Shown: piece after piece, positions 55,760 through 63,898 of the stretch
Numbering within the stretch: position 1 is the first letter of the stretch
Layout: every line of letters begins with the position of its first letter
Assembly: GCF_009602705.1 (NCBI RefSeq)
Contig: NZ_VSWH01000001.1
Location: forward strand, 558,001-622,000
Length of the DNA stretch: 64,000 bases
DNA from: Chryseobacterium vaccae
GTDB lineage: Bacteria; Bacteroidota; Bacteroidia; Flavobacteriales; Weeksellaceae
Reading direction: 5' to 3'
Position numbers and translations under genes: made by a program
The notes under the pieces: generated by a model
Seen by the model: the letters and a program-made list of their open reading frames with translations, nothing else
What the model was told of the DNA's origin: nothing
Databases searched by the model: none

Positions 55760-55790
55760 AATTTCTTCTAAATTGAAATGGAACTTTGCG
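55760..55790 (+). promoter_or_regulatory. Shared box and promoter of the PAP2 gene
   Basis: AATTTCTTCTAAATTGAA followed after 4 to 6 bases by ACTTTGC. It matches the box before the response-regulator gene in 17 of 18 positions at nearly the same distance from the TTTG. Confidence 0.6.
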
Positions 55791-55821
55791 GTATCATTAA
55801 TACAAAAGATACTGCACACTT

Positions 55822-56607
55822 ATGAAAGGTTTCATTTCAAGCTTACTATTTATATGGGTAAGTTTTCAGCAGATTCACGCACAGGACAGTTTAGCCGTTG
55901 AAAAAATTCAGGACAGCGTTATCATTCAGGATGAGGTTCCCGCAGATAAAACCCATCAGTTCAGATATAAAAAGCTTATTATTCCGGCTGTATTTATTTC
56001 CTACGGATTTGCAAGTCTGGGAATCAGCAGCTTAAAGCAGCTTAATTCTTCTACTCAGTATGAGATCAGTGAACATAAACCGGACCATATCAGACTGGAT
56101 AATTATACCCAGTTTGCTCCGGCAGTATTGGTGTATGGGCTAAATGCATTCGGAGTGGAAGGAAAACATAATTTCCGGGACAGAAGTATTATTTACGGAA
56201 CTTCTCTGCTCATCTCTTCAGCATTTATGCTTCCTTTAAAACATATTACCAAAGAAGAAAGACCGGATGGTTCCAATCGGCTGTCATTTCCTTCCGGACA
56301 TACGGCGATGGCATTTGCTTCTGCACAGTTTATGTTCCGGGAATATAAGGACACCAATTTCTGGATAGGGATTTCCGGGTATTCACTTGCTGTATTTACC
56401 GGAGTTTACCGAATGTTGAATAATAAACACTGGTTTGGAGATGTTGTAGGCGGAGCCGGGTTCGGAATTTTGTCTACCGAGCTGGCATATTGGCTGTATC
56501 CTAAGATCAATACTCTTTTAGATGGGAAAAAGGAAAAGTCCCAAATGATGATTTTGCCTTATTACCAGAAAGGAAATGTTGGAATAGGATTGGTGAAAAA
56601 CTTTTAA
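55822..56607 (+). CDS. PAP2 family phosphatase
   Basis: A 261-residue membrane protein with signal peptide (MKGFISSLLFIWVSFQQIHAQ). The PAP2 triad is KHITKEERP near residue 147, FPSGHTA near residue 165 and HWFGDVVGG near residue 212. The family removes phosphate from lipids such as undecaprenyl pyrophosphate or lipid A. Context (two-component system with a shared promoter box) is compatible with regulated lipid A dephosphorylation, as in cationic peptide response, but that is inference. Confidence 0.9.
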   Translation: MKGFISSLLFIWVSFQQIHAQDSLAVEKIQDSVIIQDEVPADKTHQFRYKKLIIPAVFISYGFASLGISSLKQLNSSTQYEISEHKPDHIRLDNYTQFAPAVLVYGLNAFGVEGKHNFRDRSIIYGTSLLISSAFMLPLKHITKEERPDGSNRLSFPSGHTAMAFASAQFMFREYKDTNFWIGISGYSLAVFTGVYRMLNNKHWFGDVVGGAGFGILSTELAYWLYPKINTLLDGKKEKSQMMILPYYQKGNVGIGLVKNF

Positions 56608-56617
56608 AAATAAGACC

Positions 56618-57652
56618 ATGGCCATTTATATCACACTGCTTTTCTTTGCTACCATCGCTGCTTTTTGGATCAGTACAATCTGTGGAGGAGGTGCCAGCCT
56701 GATTCTTATCCCGATCCTGAATATGATGCTTCCTGGTTCTTTAGTCCCGTTTTCACTGACGGTAGGAACTTTTACAAGTTCTTTGTCCCGTATTGCTGTT
56801 TTTAAAAAGCATATCAGATGGAGGATTTTTTTGTGGTTTGTCCCTTTTTCTATTCCTGCTGTTTTAGTAGGGGCGTGGCTCATCAAATATGTCAATCCGA
56901 ACTATTTGCAGTTAATTGTTGCCTTTTTCCTGATGGCCAATGTTCCGGAATTGTTCAAAGCAAAAAAAACGGAACAGGAACCTCAAAAGCTTTATCCTTC
57001 GGCAGCCCTGGCACTTATAGGATTTTGTGCAGGATTTGTTTCCGGTATTACAGGAGCTATTGGGTTGCTGTTTAATCGTTTTTATCTGCGATTTGGGCTG
57101 AAAAAAGAAGAAATTGTGGCAACAAGAGCGGCCAATGAAGTATTCCTCCATTTCATCAAGCTGATGATCTATCTTTCACTCGGTTTATACTCAGGAAAAG
57201 CATTGTGGTTTGGGCTGGCTATTGCTGTAGCGGCCATTATTTCATCATATACTATAAAATATATTCTTCCGTATTTAAGCGAAATGATGTTTAAAAAGAT
57301 AGGATATGGTGCAATGGTAGTCTCCGGAATAATGCTTCTGGTGGGAACTTCAGATAAAATAATAAAAGAAGATAAAATTGCTTTTTCATCCACCCTGCAC
57401 AGCGGAGAGACGGAATCTGTGATCTCATGGCGGAAAACCGATTTTGTTGTTGAATTCGCATTTGATGATGGTTTTGAAGTGGAAAGACCTATAAAACCAG
57501 AGGAACTGCCAGATCCCCTTAAAGAAAAATATCTACAGCTGGAACCGTATTATGACCGCATTCATCTTGAAAAGGTCTTTATGTTCAGAAAAGAACCTGC
57601 TTATGAATTTTACTGCTATAAAGACGGAAAACTTACAAAATTTGAAATTTAA
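56618..57652 (+). CDS. TauE/SafE-type permease with C-terminal extension
   Basis: A 344-residue protein. The first about 260 residues contain eight hydrophobic helices of the TauE/SafE family (STICGGGASLILIPILNMML, SGITGAIGLLFNRFYLRFGL). The last about 85 residues, after IIKEDKIAFSS, are soluble and charged, which normal members of about 250-260 residues lack. The gene starts 10 bases after PAP2 and probably shares its promoter. The transported anion is unknown. The stop overlaps the convergent AraC gene by 4 bases. Confidence 0.85.
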   Translation: MAIYITLLFFATIAAFWISTICGGGASLILIPILNMMLPGSLVPFSLTVGTFTSSLSRIAVFKKHIRWRIFLWFVPFSIPAVLVGAWLIKYVNPNYLQLIVAFFLMANVPELFKAKKTEQEPQKLYPSAALALIGFCAGFVSGITGAIGLLFNRFYLRFGLKKEEIVATRAANEVFLHFIKLMIYLSLGLYSGKALWFGLAIAVAAIISSYTIKYILPYLSEMMFKKIGYGAMVVSGIMLLVGTSDKIIKEDKIAFSSTLHSGETESVISWRKTDFVVEFAFDDGFEVERPIKPEELPDPLKEKYLQLEPYYDRIHLEKVFMFRKEPAYEFYCYKDGKLTKFEI

Positions 57653-58452
57653 TGTTTACGGATCTCCGGCCTGGATTTCATAATTGCTTTGTAAGAAGAA
57701 GTAAATGCAGACAGACTTTGATATCCGACCTTATAAGCAATCTGGCTTAAAGTATATTGCCCGGTGTCCAGCAGTTCAATACTTTTTAAGATGCGTACCA
57801 GCTGATGGTATTTCTGAAGCGTAATTCCTGTTTCATTTTTAAAATTTCTCTGAAGGGAACGAACAGACATTTGCGCCTTTTCTGCAAGCAACTCTGTATC
57901 CAGACTATATCTGAAATTTAAATTGATATGCTCACATACAGGAATAAGCCTTATATCCGCAGGAACGGGGATTCCAAGGTATGAACTTTCCTTACAGAAG
58001 TTAGGAAGGCTTTTTAGAATTGCTTTAAAAAACAGATCCTGCTCTTCATCTTCAGTAAGCAGCTGATTCCATTTAGAAGCATACAAAAGCATTTCCTTCA
58101 AAACCGGAGGGACGGCAAAAACATGAACATTCTTATAAAAATCTTTCTTGAAAACCGACTTAAATAAAAAGACCATTAAATTCACCGTTTTTGCTTCTGA
58201 AGTGATCCGGTGGGCCTTTTCTGAAGGAATCCAGATGACATGATGCTGAGGTACCAGATAGATCTTCTGATCGATATGAAAGTATTGATATCCTTCTTCT
58301 ACAAATGTAAGCTGTGCCCGGCTGTGGGTATGGTCATAATCATCATGTTTCCAGTCTTTTTCACACCAGACATACGCTTCCTTTTCAATGCTGTCTACAA
58401 AACTGCTTTGGGTATATTCTGTTAAACCGCATTTGGTATTGTCGTTCTGCAT
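57649..58452 (-). CDS. AraC family transcriptional regulator
   Basis: A 267-residue regulator. Residues 25-115 are a cupin-like sensing domain (HDDYDHTHSRAQLTFVEEGY-type sequence with HVIWIPSEKAHR) and the C-terminal 100 residues hold the double HTH (LLAEKAQMSVRSLQRNFKNE, LSQIAYKVGYQSLSAFTSSY). It is divergent from the flavodoxin-RidA gene 66 bases away, its likely target. Confidence 0.92.
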   Translation of the reverse strand: MQNDNTKCGLTEYTQSSFVDSIEKEAYVWCEKDWKHDDYDHTHSRAQLTFVEEGYQYFHIDQKIYLVPQHHVIWIPSEKAHRITSEAKTVNLMVFLFKSVFKKDFYKNVHVFAVPPVLKEMLLYASKWNQLLTEDEEQDLFFKAILKSLPNFCKESSYLGIPVPADIRLIPVCEHINLNFRYSLDTELLAEKAQMSVRSLQRNFKNETGITLQKYHQLVRILKSIELLDTGQYTLSQIAYKVGYQSLSAFTSSYKAIMKSRPEIRKH

Positions 58453-58487
58453 ATATTTTTTGGCAAATTTAATAAAAACGACAGTAT

Positions 58488-58495
58488 TAATTTTG
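58488..58495 (+). promoter_or_regulatory. Probable -7 box of the flavodoxin-RidA gene
   Basis: TAATTTTG matches TAnnTTTG and lies 23 bases before the ATG at 58519, in the intergenic region shared with the AraC gene. Confidence 0.45.
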
Positions 58496-58518
58496 TATTA
58501 TCAATTATAGTATTCAAA

Positions 58519-59661
58519 ATGAAAAAATTAAGTACACTTTTTGTATTCATTCTATTATTAAAAACTACCACCATTATGGCGCAAAATCAAAAAGCCAGCA
58601 TATTGGTTCTTATTCATTCAGACAATGGAGGAACATATGAACTGGCAAAAGAAATAGCATCCGGTATTGAAAGCAATGGCAGTGCTTCGGCTGTCATTAA
58701 GCAGGTTAAAGAATCTCCGAATGCCAAATTAAAAAATATCCCTGTGGCTTCAGTGGATGAGCTGCCTTCCTATGACGGAATTGTTTTCGGATCTCCGGTC
58801 TATTTTGGGAATATAAGTACAGGAATGAGTGAGTTTTTGTCTAAAACCGTTAATTTATGGACGAATCATGCTCTTGAAGGGATGCCTGCCTCTGTATTTA
58901 TGTCTGCCGGAAGCGGTGCCGGAAAAGAACTGGCATTACAGGCCTTCTGGAACAGTCTTGCTGTTCACGGAATGGTATTGGTTTCTAATGGCATCAGAGG
59001 GTATGAAAATATGAATAAAACCATACCACAGGGGAACAGCGTGCTTGGAATTACCAGTATGGCTTCTCTAAAAGACGTGGAAAGACCTACAAAAGACGAA
59101 CGTATTCTGGCAGAACTGCAGGGAAGAAATTTTGCTAAAACGGCTTTGGCCCTAAAGGGAACTTTTAATAAAAAGCTAACCACCACAGTAAAACCTGCAT
59201 CAGAAGATATCAATGCCACAATGAAGATTAAAAATATTATGCTGCCTCAGGTTCCTAAGCCAGCCGGAAATTACAAACCTTTCGTACGTTCCGGAAATCT
59301 GGTATTCATTAATCAGGTAGCCTTAAAAGAAGGAAAAATTCTTTATCCAGGAAAATTAGGAGCTGACGTGAATGAAGAACAGGTAAAAGAAGCCACAAAA
59401 ACTACTATGCTGAATGTAATTGCTGTGCTGAAAGAAGCTGTTGGCGGAGACCTGAATAAAGTAAAACAATGTGTACAGCTGACCGGAATTTTCAATACCA
59501 AAGACAATTATACCAAACATGCCGATCTTATGAATGTCGCTTCCGATCTTACAGTGGAAGTATTCGGTGAAAAAGGAAAACATGCAAGAGCTACGCTGGG
59601 AGCTTCTTCTATTCCTGTCAATTCTTCGGTAGAAATACAGGCTGTTTTTGAAGTGGAATAA
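58519..59661 (+). CDS. Exported flavodoxin-like oxidoreductase fused to a RidA domain
   Basis: A 380-residue two-domain protein with a signal peptide (MKKLSTLFVFILLLKTTTIM, then AQ). Residues 25-205 are a WrbA/flavodoxin-like domain: ILVLIHSDNGGTYELAKEIA for the FMN phosphate loop, GIVFGSPVYFGNISTGMSEF and SAGSGAGKELALQAFWNSL. Residues about 245-380 are a RidA/YjgF-type domain: FVRSGNLVFINQVALKEGK, NVIAVLKEAVGGDLNKVKQC and ARATLGASSIPVNSSVEIQA, with the conserved arginine. RidA deaminates reactive imines. The fusion and the export signal are both unusual. Probably regulated by the divergent AraC protein. Confidence 0.88.
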   Translation: MKKLSTLFVFILLLKTTTIMAQNQKASILVLIHSDNGGTYELAKEIASGIESNGSASAVIKQVKESPNAKLKNIPVASVDELPSYDGIVFGSPVYFGNISTGMSEFLSKTVNLWTNHALEGMPASVFMSAGSGAGKELALQAFWNSLAVHGMVLVSNGIRGYENMNKTIPQGNSVLGITSMASLKDVERPTKDERILAELQGRNFAKTALALKGTFNKKLTTTVKPASEDINATMKIKNIMLPQVPKPAGNYKPFVRSGNLVFINQVALKEGKILYPGKLGADVNEEQVKEATKTTMLNVIAVLKEAVGGDLNKVKQCVQLTGIFNTKDNYTKHADLMNVASDLTVEVFGEKGKHARATLGASSIPVNSSVEIQAVFEVE

Positions 59662-59681
59662 GCTCTTTCAACAATTTACAA

Positions 59682-59730
59682 TCAACTGCAGATTTGTGAG
59701 AATTTCAATCTCATGGATTTGCAGTTTTTT
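59682..59730 (+). terminator. Intrinsic terminator of the flavodoxin-RidA gene
   Basis: Arms AACTGCA and TGCAGTT with inner GTGAGA/TCTCAT pairing, followed by TTTTTT, 20 bases past the stop. Confidence 0.75.
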
Positions 59731-60050
59731 ATTTCCCACAAACCCCACTGAGATTTGTGGAAATTTCTCTCTCAGCTTATTTTATTTGAAAAAATTGCTG
59801 AAAAACTCTGGTTTTGTGCCTTAAAGCAGCATAATGATTCAAAACCTTTCGCCATACGTATCCCAGGAAATATCTGATTAAAAAAATAATACAGTCTATT
59901 TCGATAAAATTAAAAGTATAAGTAAGATAACACGCAGTGAAAATAACCATCTTCATCCGTGCAATCTGCGCGATTTGTGGGAAATATTTTTATCGCTAAT
60001 TCACGAATTAATCTGTACCTCCATGCAAAATATAATTAACTGTAAAATAT
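59731..60050. other. Intergenic region, no gene found
   Basis: About 320 AT-rich bases. Around 59965 it contains CGTGCAATCTGCGCGATTTG, a phrase resembling those near 16915 and 24175, so it may hold remnants of a dispersed repeat. No frame or clear RNA. Confidence 0.5.
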
Positions 60051-61484
60051 CTATATCTCTTGAGCCAGTACGTCACCGATTATCTTTATACTCTGTTCCA
60101 GCTGTTCTTCAGAAAGGGAACCATAGCTCAGTCTAAAACCGTTGATTGTCTGATCAAAGCTGTATTGTTCAGGATGGATGATATTGATGTTTCTTTCAAT
60201 AAGTAAATCTGTTACGGTATTCCAGTTCAATTTTGCTTTGGGTACAATCCAGAAGGCCAGTCCGCCATCCGGAAGTATAAAATCAGAAGAATTCTTTATG
60301 TATTTTTCCAGAAGCCCGGCTACAAAATCTCTTTTGTTCCTGTAATGTAATGTGGCTTTTTTAATATGTTTTTTTACAGCTCCATCTTTAATCAGCTGTA
60401 GTACGGCCTGTTCCATAATCACATCACCCTGAACATCAATTATTTTTCTGAGATCTCCGATTCTTTGAAGCAATTTCTGATCTTTGGATACCAGATAACC
60501 AATTCTTAAAGCTGGTGCAACTACTTTACTTAGTGTTCCGATATATACGTAATGGTTAAGAGCCGGGAAACTGGAAACGGGAAGAATAGGGCGGTACCCA
60601 AAATGGAACTCATTATCATAATCGTCTTCAATGATGGTAAAACCATACTTGTTTGATAATGCAATGAGCTGAAGCCTTCTTGCCAGGCTTAAGGTAACGG
60701 TTGTAGGGTATTGCCTGTGAGGGGTGATATAGATCGCTTTGATATTTTTATGGATGGTTAAAAGTTTCTCAATATTTTCAATAATGATCCCTTCATGATC
60801 CACTGCTACAGGTAGAAGCTCTGCTCCTGTGTATTCAAAAGCTTTCCAGGCGGGCTGGTATCCCGGGTTTTCTATGATCACCTGATCTCCCGGCTGTAAA
60901 AGCGCCTGAGCAGTCAGAAACATGGCCATCTGGCTGCCTCTTGTGATAGATATTTCATTCTCATTGATATTCATTCCTCTTTGATGATTCAGCATCTGGG
61001 CAATACTTTTGCGGAATGCAGGATCTCCGTGCTCACTGCTGTAACCCATCATCTGCCACTTGGCTTTTCTGCTGAAAATCTGCCTGTATGCTCTGGCCAG
61101 CTCTGTTACAGGGGCAATTTTACTGTCAGGATGTCCGTCGTCAAAATTAATCATCATAGGATTGTCCTGTCGTTTTTCCTCTTCCGGTCCGGATTCTTTT
61201 TGAGATGATCTCCGTTGTGAAACCGGCAGTACATCTGAGACAAAAATTCCTTTTCTTTCCTTTGAAATTACCCATTCTTCATTAATGAGTACCTGATAAG
61301 CTTCTACTACTGTGTTCCTGTTAATATTCAGCAGCTGGGCCAGATTTCTGCTTCCCGGAAGGGCATCTCCTGCTTTTAATCTTGCTGAACGAATATCTGC
61401 AATGATGGTATCAGCGATCTGTAAATAGACTGCTTTATCAAGTTTTTTATCGATTTCCAATTCTAATTTCCAAGGTCTGAGCAT
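60051..61484 (-). CDS. MocR-type regulator: GntR domain plus aminotransferase domain
   Basis: A 477-residue MocR protein. The GntR winged helix is at residues 12-80 (IRSARLKAGDALPGSRNLAQ) and the aminotransferase-like domain follows a charged linker at about 85-110 (SQKESGPEEEKRQDN). The PLP lysine is in IGTLSKVVAPALRIGYLV. It is divergent from the cupin gene (101 bases between starts), so it likely controls cupin and the DapA-like gene. The intergenic region carries an AACTGTATCAGTT palindrome. Confidence 0.92.
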   Translation of the reverse strand: MLRPWKLELEIDKKLDKAVYLQIADTIIADIRSARLKAGDALPGSRNLAQLLNINRNTVVEAYQVLINEEWVISKERKGIFVSDVLPVSQRRSSQKESGPEEEKRQDNPMMINFDDGHPDSKIAPVTELARAYRQIFSRKAKWQMMGYSSEHGDPAFRKSIAQMLNHQRGMNINENEISITRGSQMAMFLTAQALLQPGDQVIIENPGYQPAWKAFEYTGAELLPVAVDHEGIIIENIEKLLTIHKNIKAIYITPHRQYPTTVTLSLARRLQLIALSNKYGFTIIEDDYDNEFHFGYRPILPVSSFPALNHYVYIGTLSKVVAPALRIGYLVSKDQKLLQRIGDLRKIIDVQGDVIMEQAVLQLIKDGAVKKHIKKATLHYRNKRDFVAGLLEKYIKNSSDFILPDGGLAFWIVPKAKLNWNTVTDLLIERNINIIHPEQYSFDQTINGFRLSYGSLSEEQLEQSIKIIGDVLAQEI

Positions 61485-61506
61485 CTGGACTATCTATTTA
61501 TATGAA

Positions 61507-61519
61507 AACTGTATCAGTT
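61507..61519. promoter_or_regulatory. Candidate MocR operator upstream of the cupin gene
   Basis: AACTGTATCAGTT is a palindrome 19 bases before the -7 box TAATTTTG (61539-61546). Its minus strand AACTGATACAGTT matches the word before the EamA gene at 49410, at the same distance from the -7 box. Confidence 0.55.
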
Positions 61520-61538
61520 AAACAGTCCAAATATAAAA

Positions 61539-61546
61539 TAATTTTG
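61539..61546 (+). promoter_or_regulatory. Probable -7 box of the cupin gene
   Basis: TAATTTTG matches TAnnTTTG, 39 bases before the ATG at 61586. Confidence 0.5.
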
Positions 61547-61585
61547 TCATGCAATAATGCAAAGAACATTTAATTTTTTTAAATC

Positions 61586-62041
61586 ATGGACAAGAAACAA
61601 TTCAGTTCAAAAGACTTTCATGAAACTTTTGCAAGACCTAAATACGTAAAACCAGGCCATCTGATTCATAAAAACGTAGAAAATGCGGGGGAACACAACC
61701 AGTTTTCAACGGAAAGAAAACATCCTGTTTTTTTTGTAGATCTTCCCAGTAAAAATGTAAGTATGACAATAGGAGGTCTTCTTCCGGGCCAGCAGACCAA
61801 CAGACACAGACATACCTATGAAACGGTATTGTATGTGATTGAAGGCAAAGGATGGACAGAAGTGGAAGATGAAAGAGTGCATTGGGAAGCGGGAGATGCT
61901 GTTTACATTCCTTCATGGGCCTGGCATAAACATCAGAATATGAGCGATACTGAACCTGCCAAATATATTGCCTGTGAAAACGCACCGCAGCTACAAAACC
62001 TGGGTGTTGCCTTAAGGGAAGAAGAAGGCAGAGATCTTTAG
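61586..62041 (+). CDS. Cupin domain protein
   Basis: A 151-residue single cupin. Motif 1 is NRHRHTYETVLYVIEGKG with metal-binding histidines near residue 73, and motif 2 is GDAVYIPSWAWHKHQN near residue 110. The metal site looks complete, so it may be a small dioxygenase, isomerase or binding protein. It is first in a probable unit with the DapA-like gene, opposite a MocR regulator. Confidence 0.88.
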   Translation: MDKKQFSSKDFHETFARPKYVKPGHLIHKNVENAGEHNQFSTERKHPVFFVDLPSKNVSMTIGGLLPGQQTNRHRHTYETVLYVIEGKGWTEVEDERVHWEAGDAVYIPSWAWHKHQNMSDTEPAKYIACENAPQLQNLGVALREEEGRDL

Positions 62042-62048
62042 TTACCAG

Positions 62049-62149
62049 CCATTAAGAAATACTGAAAGTTTAAGCTTCGTTAAGAAAGTCATTCTGATTT
62101 TAAAGAAAACCTGCCGTAAACAATCTTAACTGCTTAAACTTTCTTAATG
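62049..62149. repeat. Long inverted repeat between cupin and DapA-like genes
   Basis: CCATTAAGAAA (62049-62059) and GTTTAAGC (62068-62075) on the left are matched by GCTTAAAC (62132-62139) and TTTCTTAATGG (62140-62150) on the right, with an 8-base insertion in the left arm; inner GTTAAG/CTTAAC pairs add to the stem. It would fold into a long hairpin, but has no T-run, so it is not a typical terminator. Confidence 0.6.
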
Positions 62150-62180
62150 GAAATCATTTAATTTTTAAAATCAATAAACA

Positions 62181-63062
62181 ATGAAAAATGTTCCATTTAA
62201 AGGAGTGATTGCTTATCCTATTACCCCTTTCGACGAGAATGAAAAAGTAGACATCCCTCTCTTTAAAAAACTGACTGAAAGGCTGATCGTTTCCGGAAGC
62301 CACGGAATAGCTCCGTTAGGAAGTACCGGAGTAATGCCTTATCTGTCCGATGAGGAAAAAGAAGCCGTAACAGAAGCAACAATAGAACAGACCCAGGGGA
62401 GGGTCCCGACACTTGTAGGAGTATCTAATCTTACCACAGATAAGACCGTTCATCATGCAAAATTTGCTGAGAAAGCAGGGGCTGATGCTGTAATGATCAT
62501 TCCTATGAGCTACTGGAAGCTTACGGATGATGAAATTGTATCTCATTATGATACAGTAGCCAGCAAGATTTCTATTCCTATCATGGCTTATAACAATCCG
62601 GCCACCAGTGGAGTAGATATGTCTCCAGCTCTTCTTAAAAGACTGTTGGAGATTCCTAATGTAACGATGATCAAAGAGAGTTCCGGAGATATCCAGAGAA
62701 TGCATTATCTGCGAAAAGAACTGGGAGAGGATGTTGCTTTTTATAACGGATCCAATCCGCTGGCCCTGGCTGCATTTACTGCCGGAGCAAGAGGCTGGTG
62801 TACCGCGGCACCGAATCTGATCCCCGAACTGAATGTTGCTTTATACAACGCGGTGGAAGAAGGCAATATAGAAAAAGCCCAAGAGGTTTTCTACATGCAG
62901 TTCGACCTGTTGAAATTTATCGTTAATAAAGGACTCCCAAGAGCTGTAAAAGCTGGTTTAAACATTCTGGGAGAAGAAGGCGGAAACCTGAGAAATCCGT
63001 TAAAGCCTCTAACGGCTGAAGAAACGCAGGAACTGAAAAATATTATTAAAATCCTTAATTAA
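62181..63062 (+). CDS. DapA/N-acetylneuraminate lyase family aldolase
   Basis: A 293-residue barrel. It contains GVIAYPITPFDENEKVD at the start, PLGSTGVMPYLSDEEK (the GTTGE-like loop), the catalytic tyrosine in IPIMAYNNPATSG and the Schiff-base lysine in VTMIKESSGDIQR. Family members cleave or form 2-oxo acids. The DapA of lysine synthesis usually keeps GTTGE; here it is GSTGV, so a catabolic aldolase is more likely. Context (MocR regulator, cupin) suggests breakdown of an amino-acid-like compound. Confidence 0.88.
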   Translation: MKNVPFKGVIAYPITPFDENEKVDIPLFKKLTERLIVSGSHGIAPLGSTGVMPYLSDEEKEAVTEATIEQTQGRVPTLVGVSNLTTDKTVHHAKFAEKAGADAVMIIPMSYWKLTDDEIVSHYDTVASKISIPIMAYNNPATSGVDMSPALLKRLLEIPNVTMIKESSGDIQRMHYLRKELGEDVAFYNGSNPLALAAFTAGARGWCTAAPNLIPELNVALYNAVEEGNIEKAQEVFYMQFDLLKFIVNKGLPRAVKAGLNILGEEGGNLRNPLKPLTAEETQELKNIIKILN

Positions 63063-63071
63063 TTTAATCTT

Positions 63072-63305
63072 ATGAAAAAGTCAATTTTTTATCATGCCGG
63101 ATGTCCGGTTTGTGTAAGTGCAGAGCACGATATTGTTAACCTTATTGGTGCAGAAAATGTAGAAATTATTCATTTAGGAAATGACAGAAGTAAAATGACA
63201 GAAGCTGAAAAGGCGGGGATACAATCTGTCCCTGCTTTGGTAACACCTAATGGAAATGTCCTTCATATCAATTTTGGAGCATCTATGGAAGATGTAAAAA
63301 AATAA
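63072..63305 (+). CDS. Small thioredoxin/glutaredoxin-fold protein
   Basis: A 77-residue protein with FYHAGCPVCVSAEHDI, a CPVC redox motif at the N-terminus, and VPALVTPNG with the cis-proline near residue 55. It is a minimal glutaredoxin-like fold without a signal peptide. It starts 10 bases after the DapA-like gene and ends at a terminator, so it belongs to that operon. Confidence 0.8.
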   Translation: MKKSIFYHAGCPVCVSAEHDIVNLIGAENVEIIHLGNDRSKMTEAEKAGIQSVPALVTPNGNVLHINFGASMEDVKK

Positions 63306-63310
63306 AAATT

Positions 63311-63348
63311 CCCGGTGGCTGAATTTTTCAGAATCACCGGGGTTTTCT
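63311..63348 (+). terminator. Intrinsic terminator
   Basis: Arms CCCGGTG (63311-63317) and CACCGGG (63335-63341) with inner CTGAA/TTCAG pairing, followed by GTTTTCT, just past the 77-residue gene. Confidence 0.85.
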
Positions 63349-63391
63349 GTTCTTTTACAAAAGGCAGCCTGAGTTTTCGGCTGTTTTTTCT

Positions 63392-63898
63392 TTATACAGT
63401 GGCATTGCCTTCAACACCGTCTGAATTATTCGTTTTAATTCCAGTTATTGCAGAAGCTACAAAACTGAACAGGCTGACCAGTTTTCCTGCTTTTGTATCC
63501 CAATAATACGTTTCTTCAGGCTCTACACGAATGATGGTAACATCCGGATCATTTTTACCGTCAAACCATGCTTTGGCCATCGGAGACCATTTCTCATCAA
63601 TCGTTGCTTTATCTTTATAAACAGAAGCTTGTCCATATACAGAAAGATATTGAGAGACACTATTGTTCATGAAAAAAAGCTGTACCCTCCGGTCTTCTTT
63701 TATTTCAAAATTCTTGTTGCTTACGGCACTACTGATAAACCATAGGTTCCCGCTGTCATCTGTTTCCTGAAGAGTCATAGGCCGTGAATTGACCGGTACG
63801 GTTTCCAGTTCTGTACAGAACATGCATATTCTTGCTTTTTCTGACAGTTCTTTGATCTTTTTAATGGCTTCGAGGTGGGTTAAATTCTGTGTTGACAT
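63392..63898 (-). CDS. Pyridoxamine 5'-phosphate oxidase-fold general stress protein
   Basis: A 168-residue split-barrel flavin-binding protein. Segments RICMFCTELETVPVNSRPMT, NLWFISSAVSNKNFEI and RRVQLFFMNNSVSQYLSVYG match the general stress protein 26 group. These bind FMN or F420-like cofactors; the substrate is unknown. The C-terminal segment has KAWFDGKNDPDVTIIRVEPE. It is convergent with the thioredoxin-like gene. Confidence 0.88.
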   Translation of the reverse strand: MSTQNLTHLEAIKKIKELSEKARICMFCTELETVPVNSRPMTLQETDDSGNLWFISSAVSNKNFEIKEDRRVQLFFMNNSVSQYLSVYGQASVYKDKATIDEKWSPMAKAWFDGKNDPDVTIIRVEPEETYYWDTKAGKLVSLFSFVASAITGIKTNNSDGVEGNATV

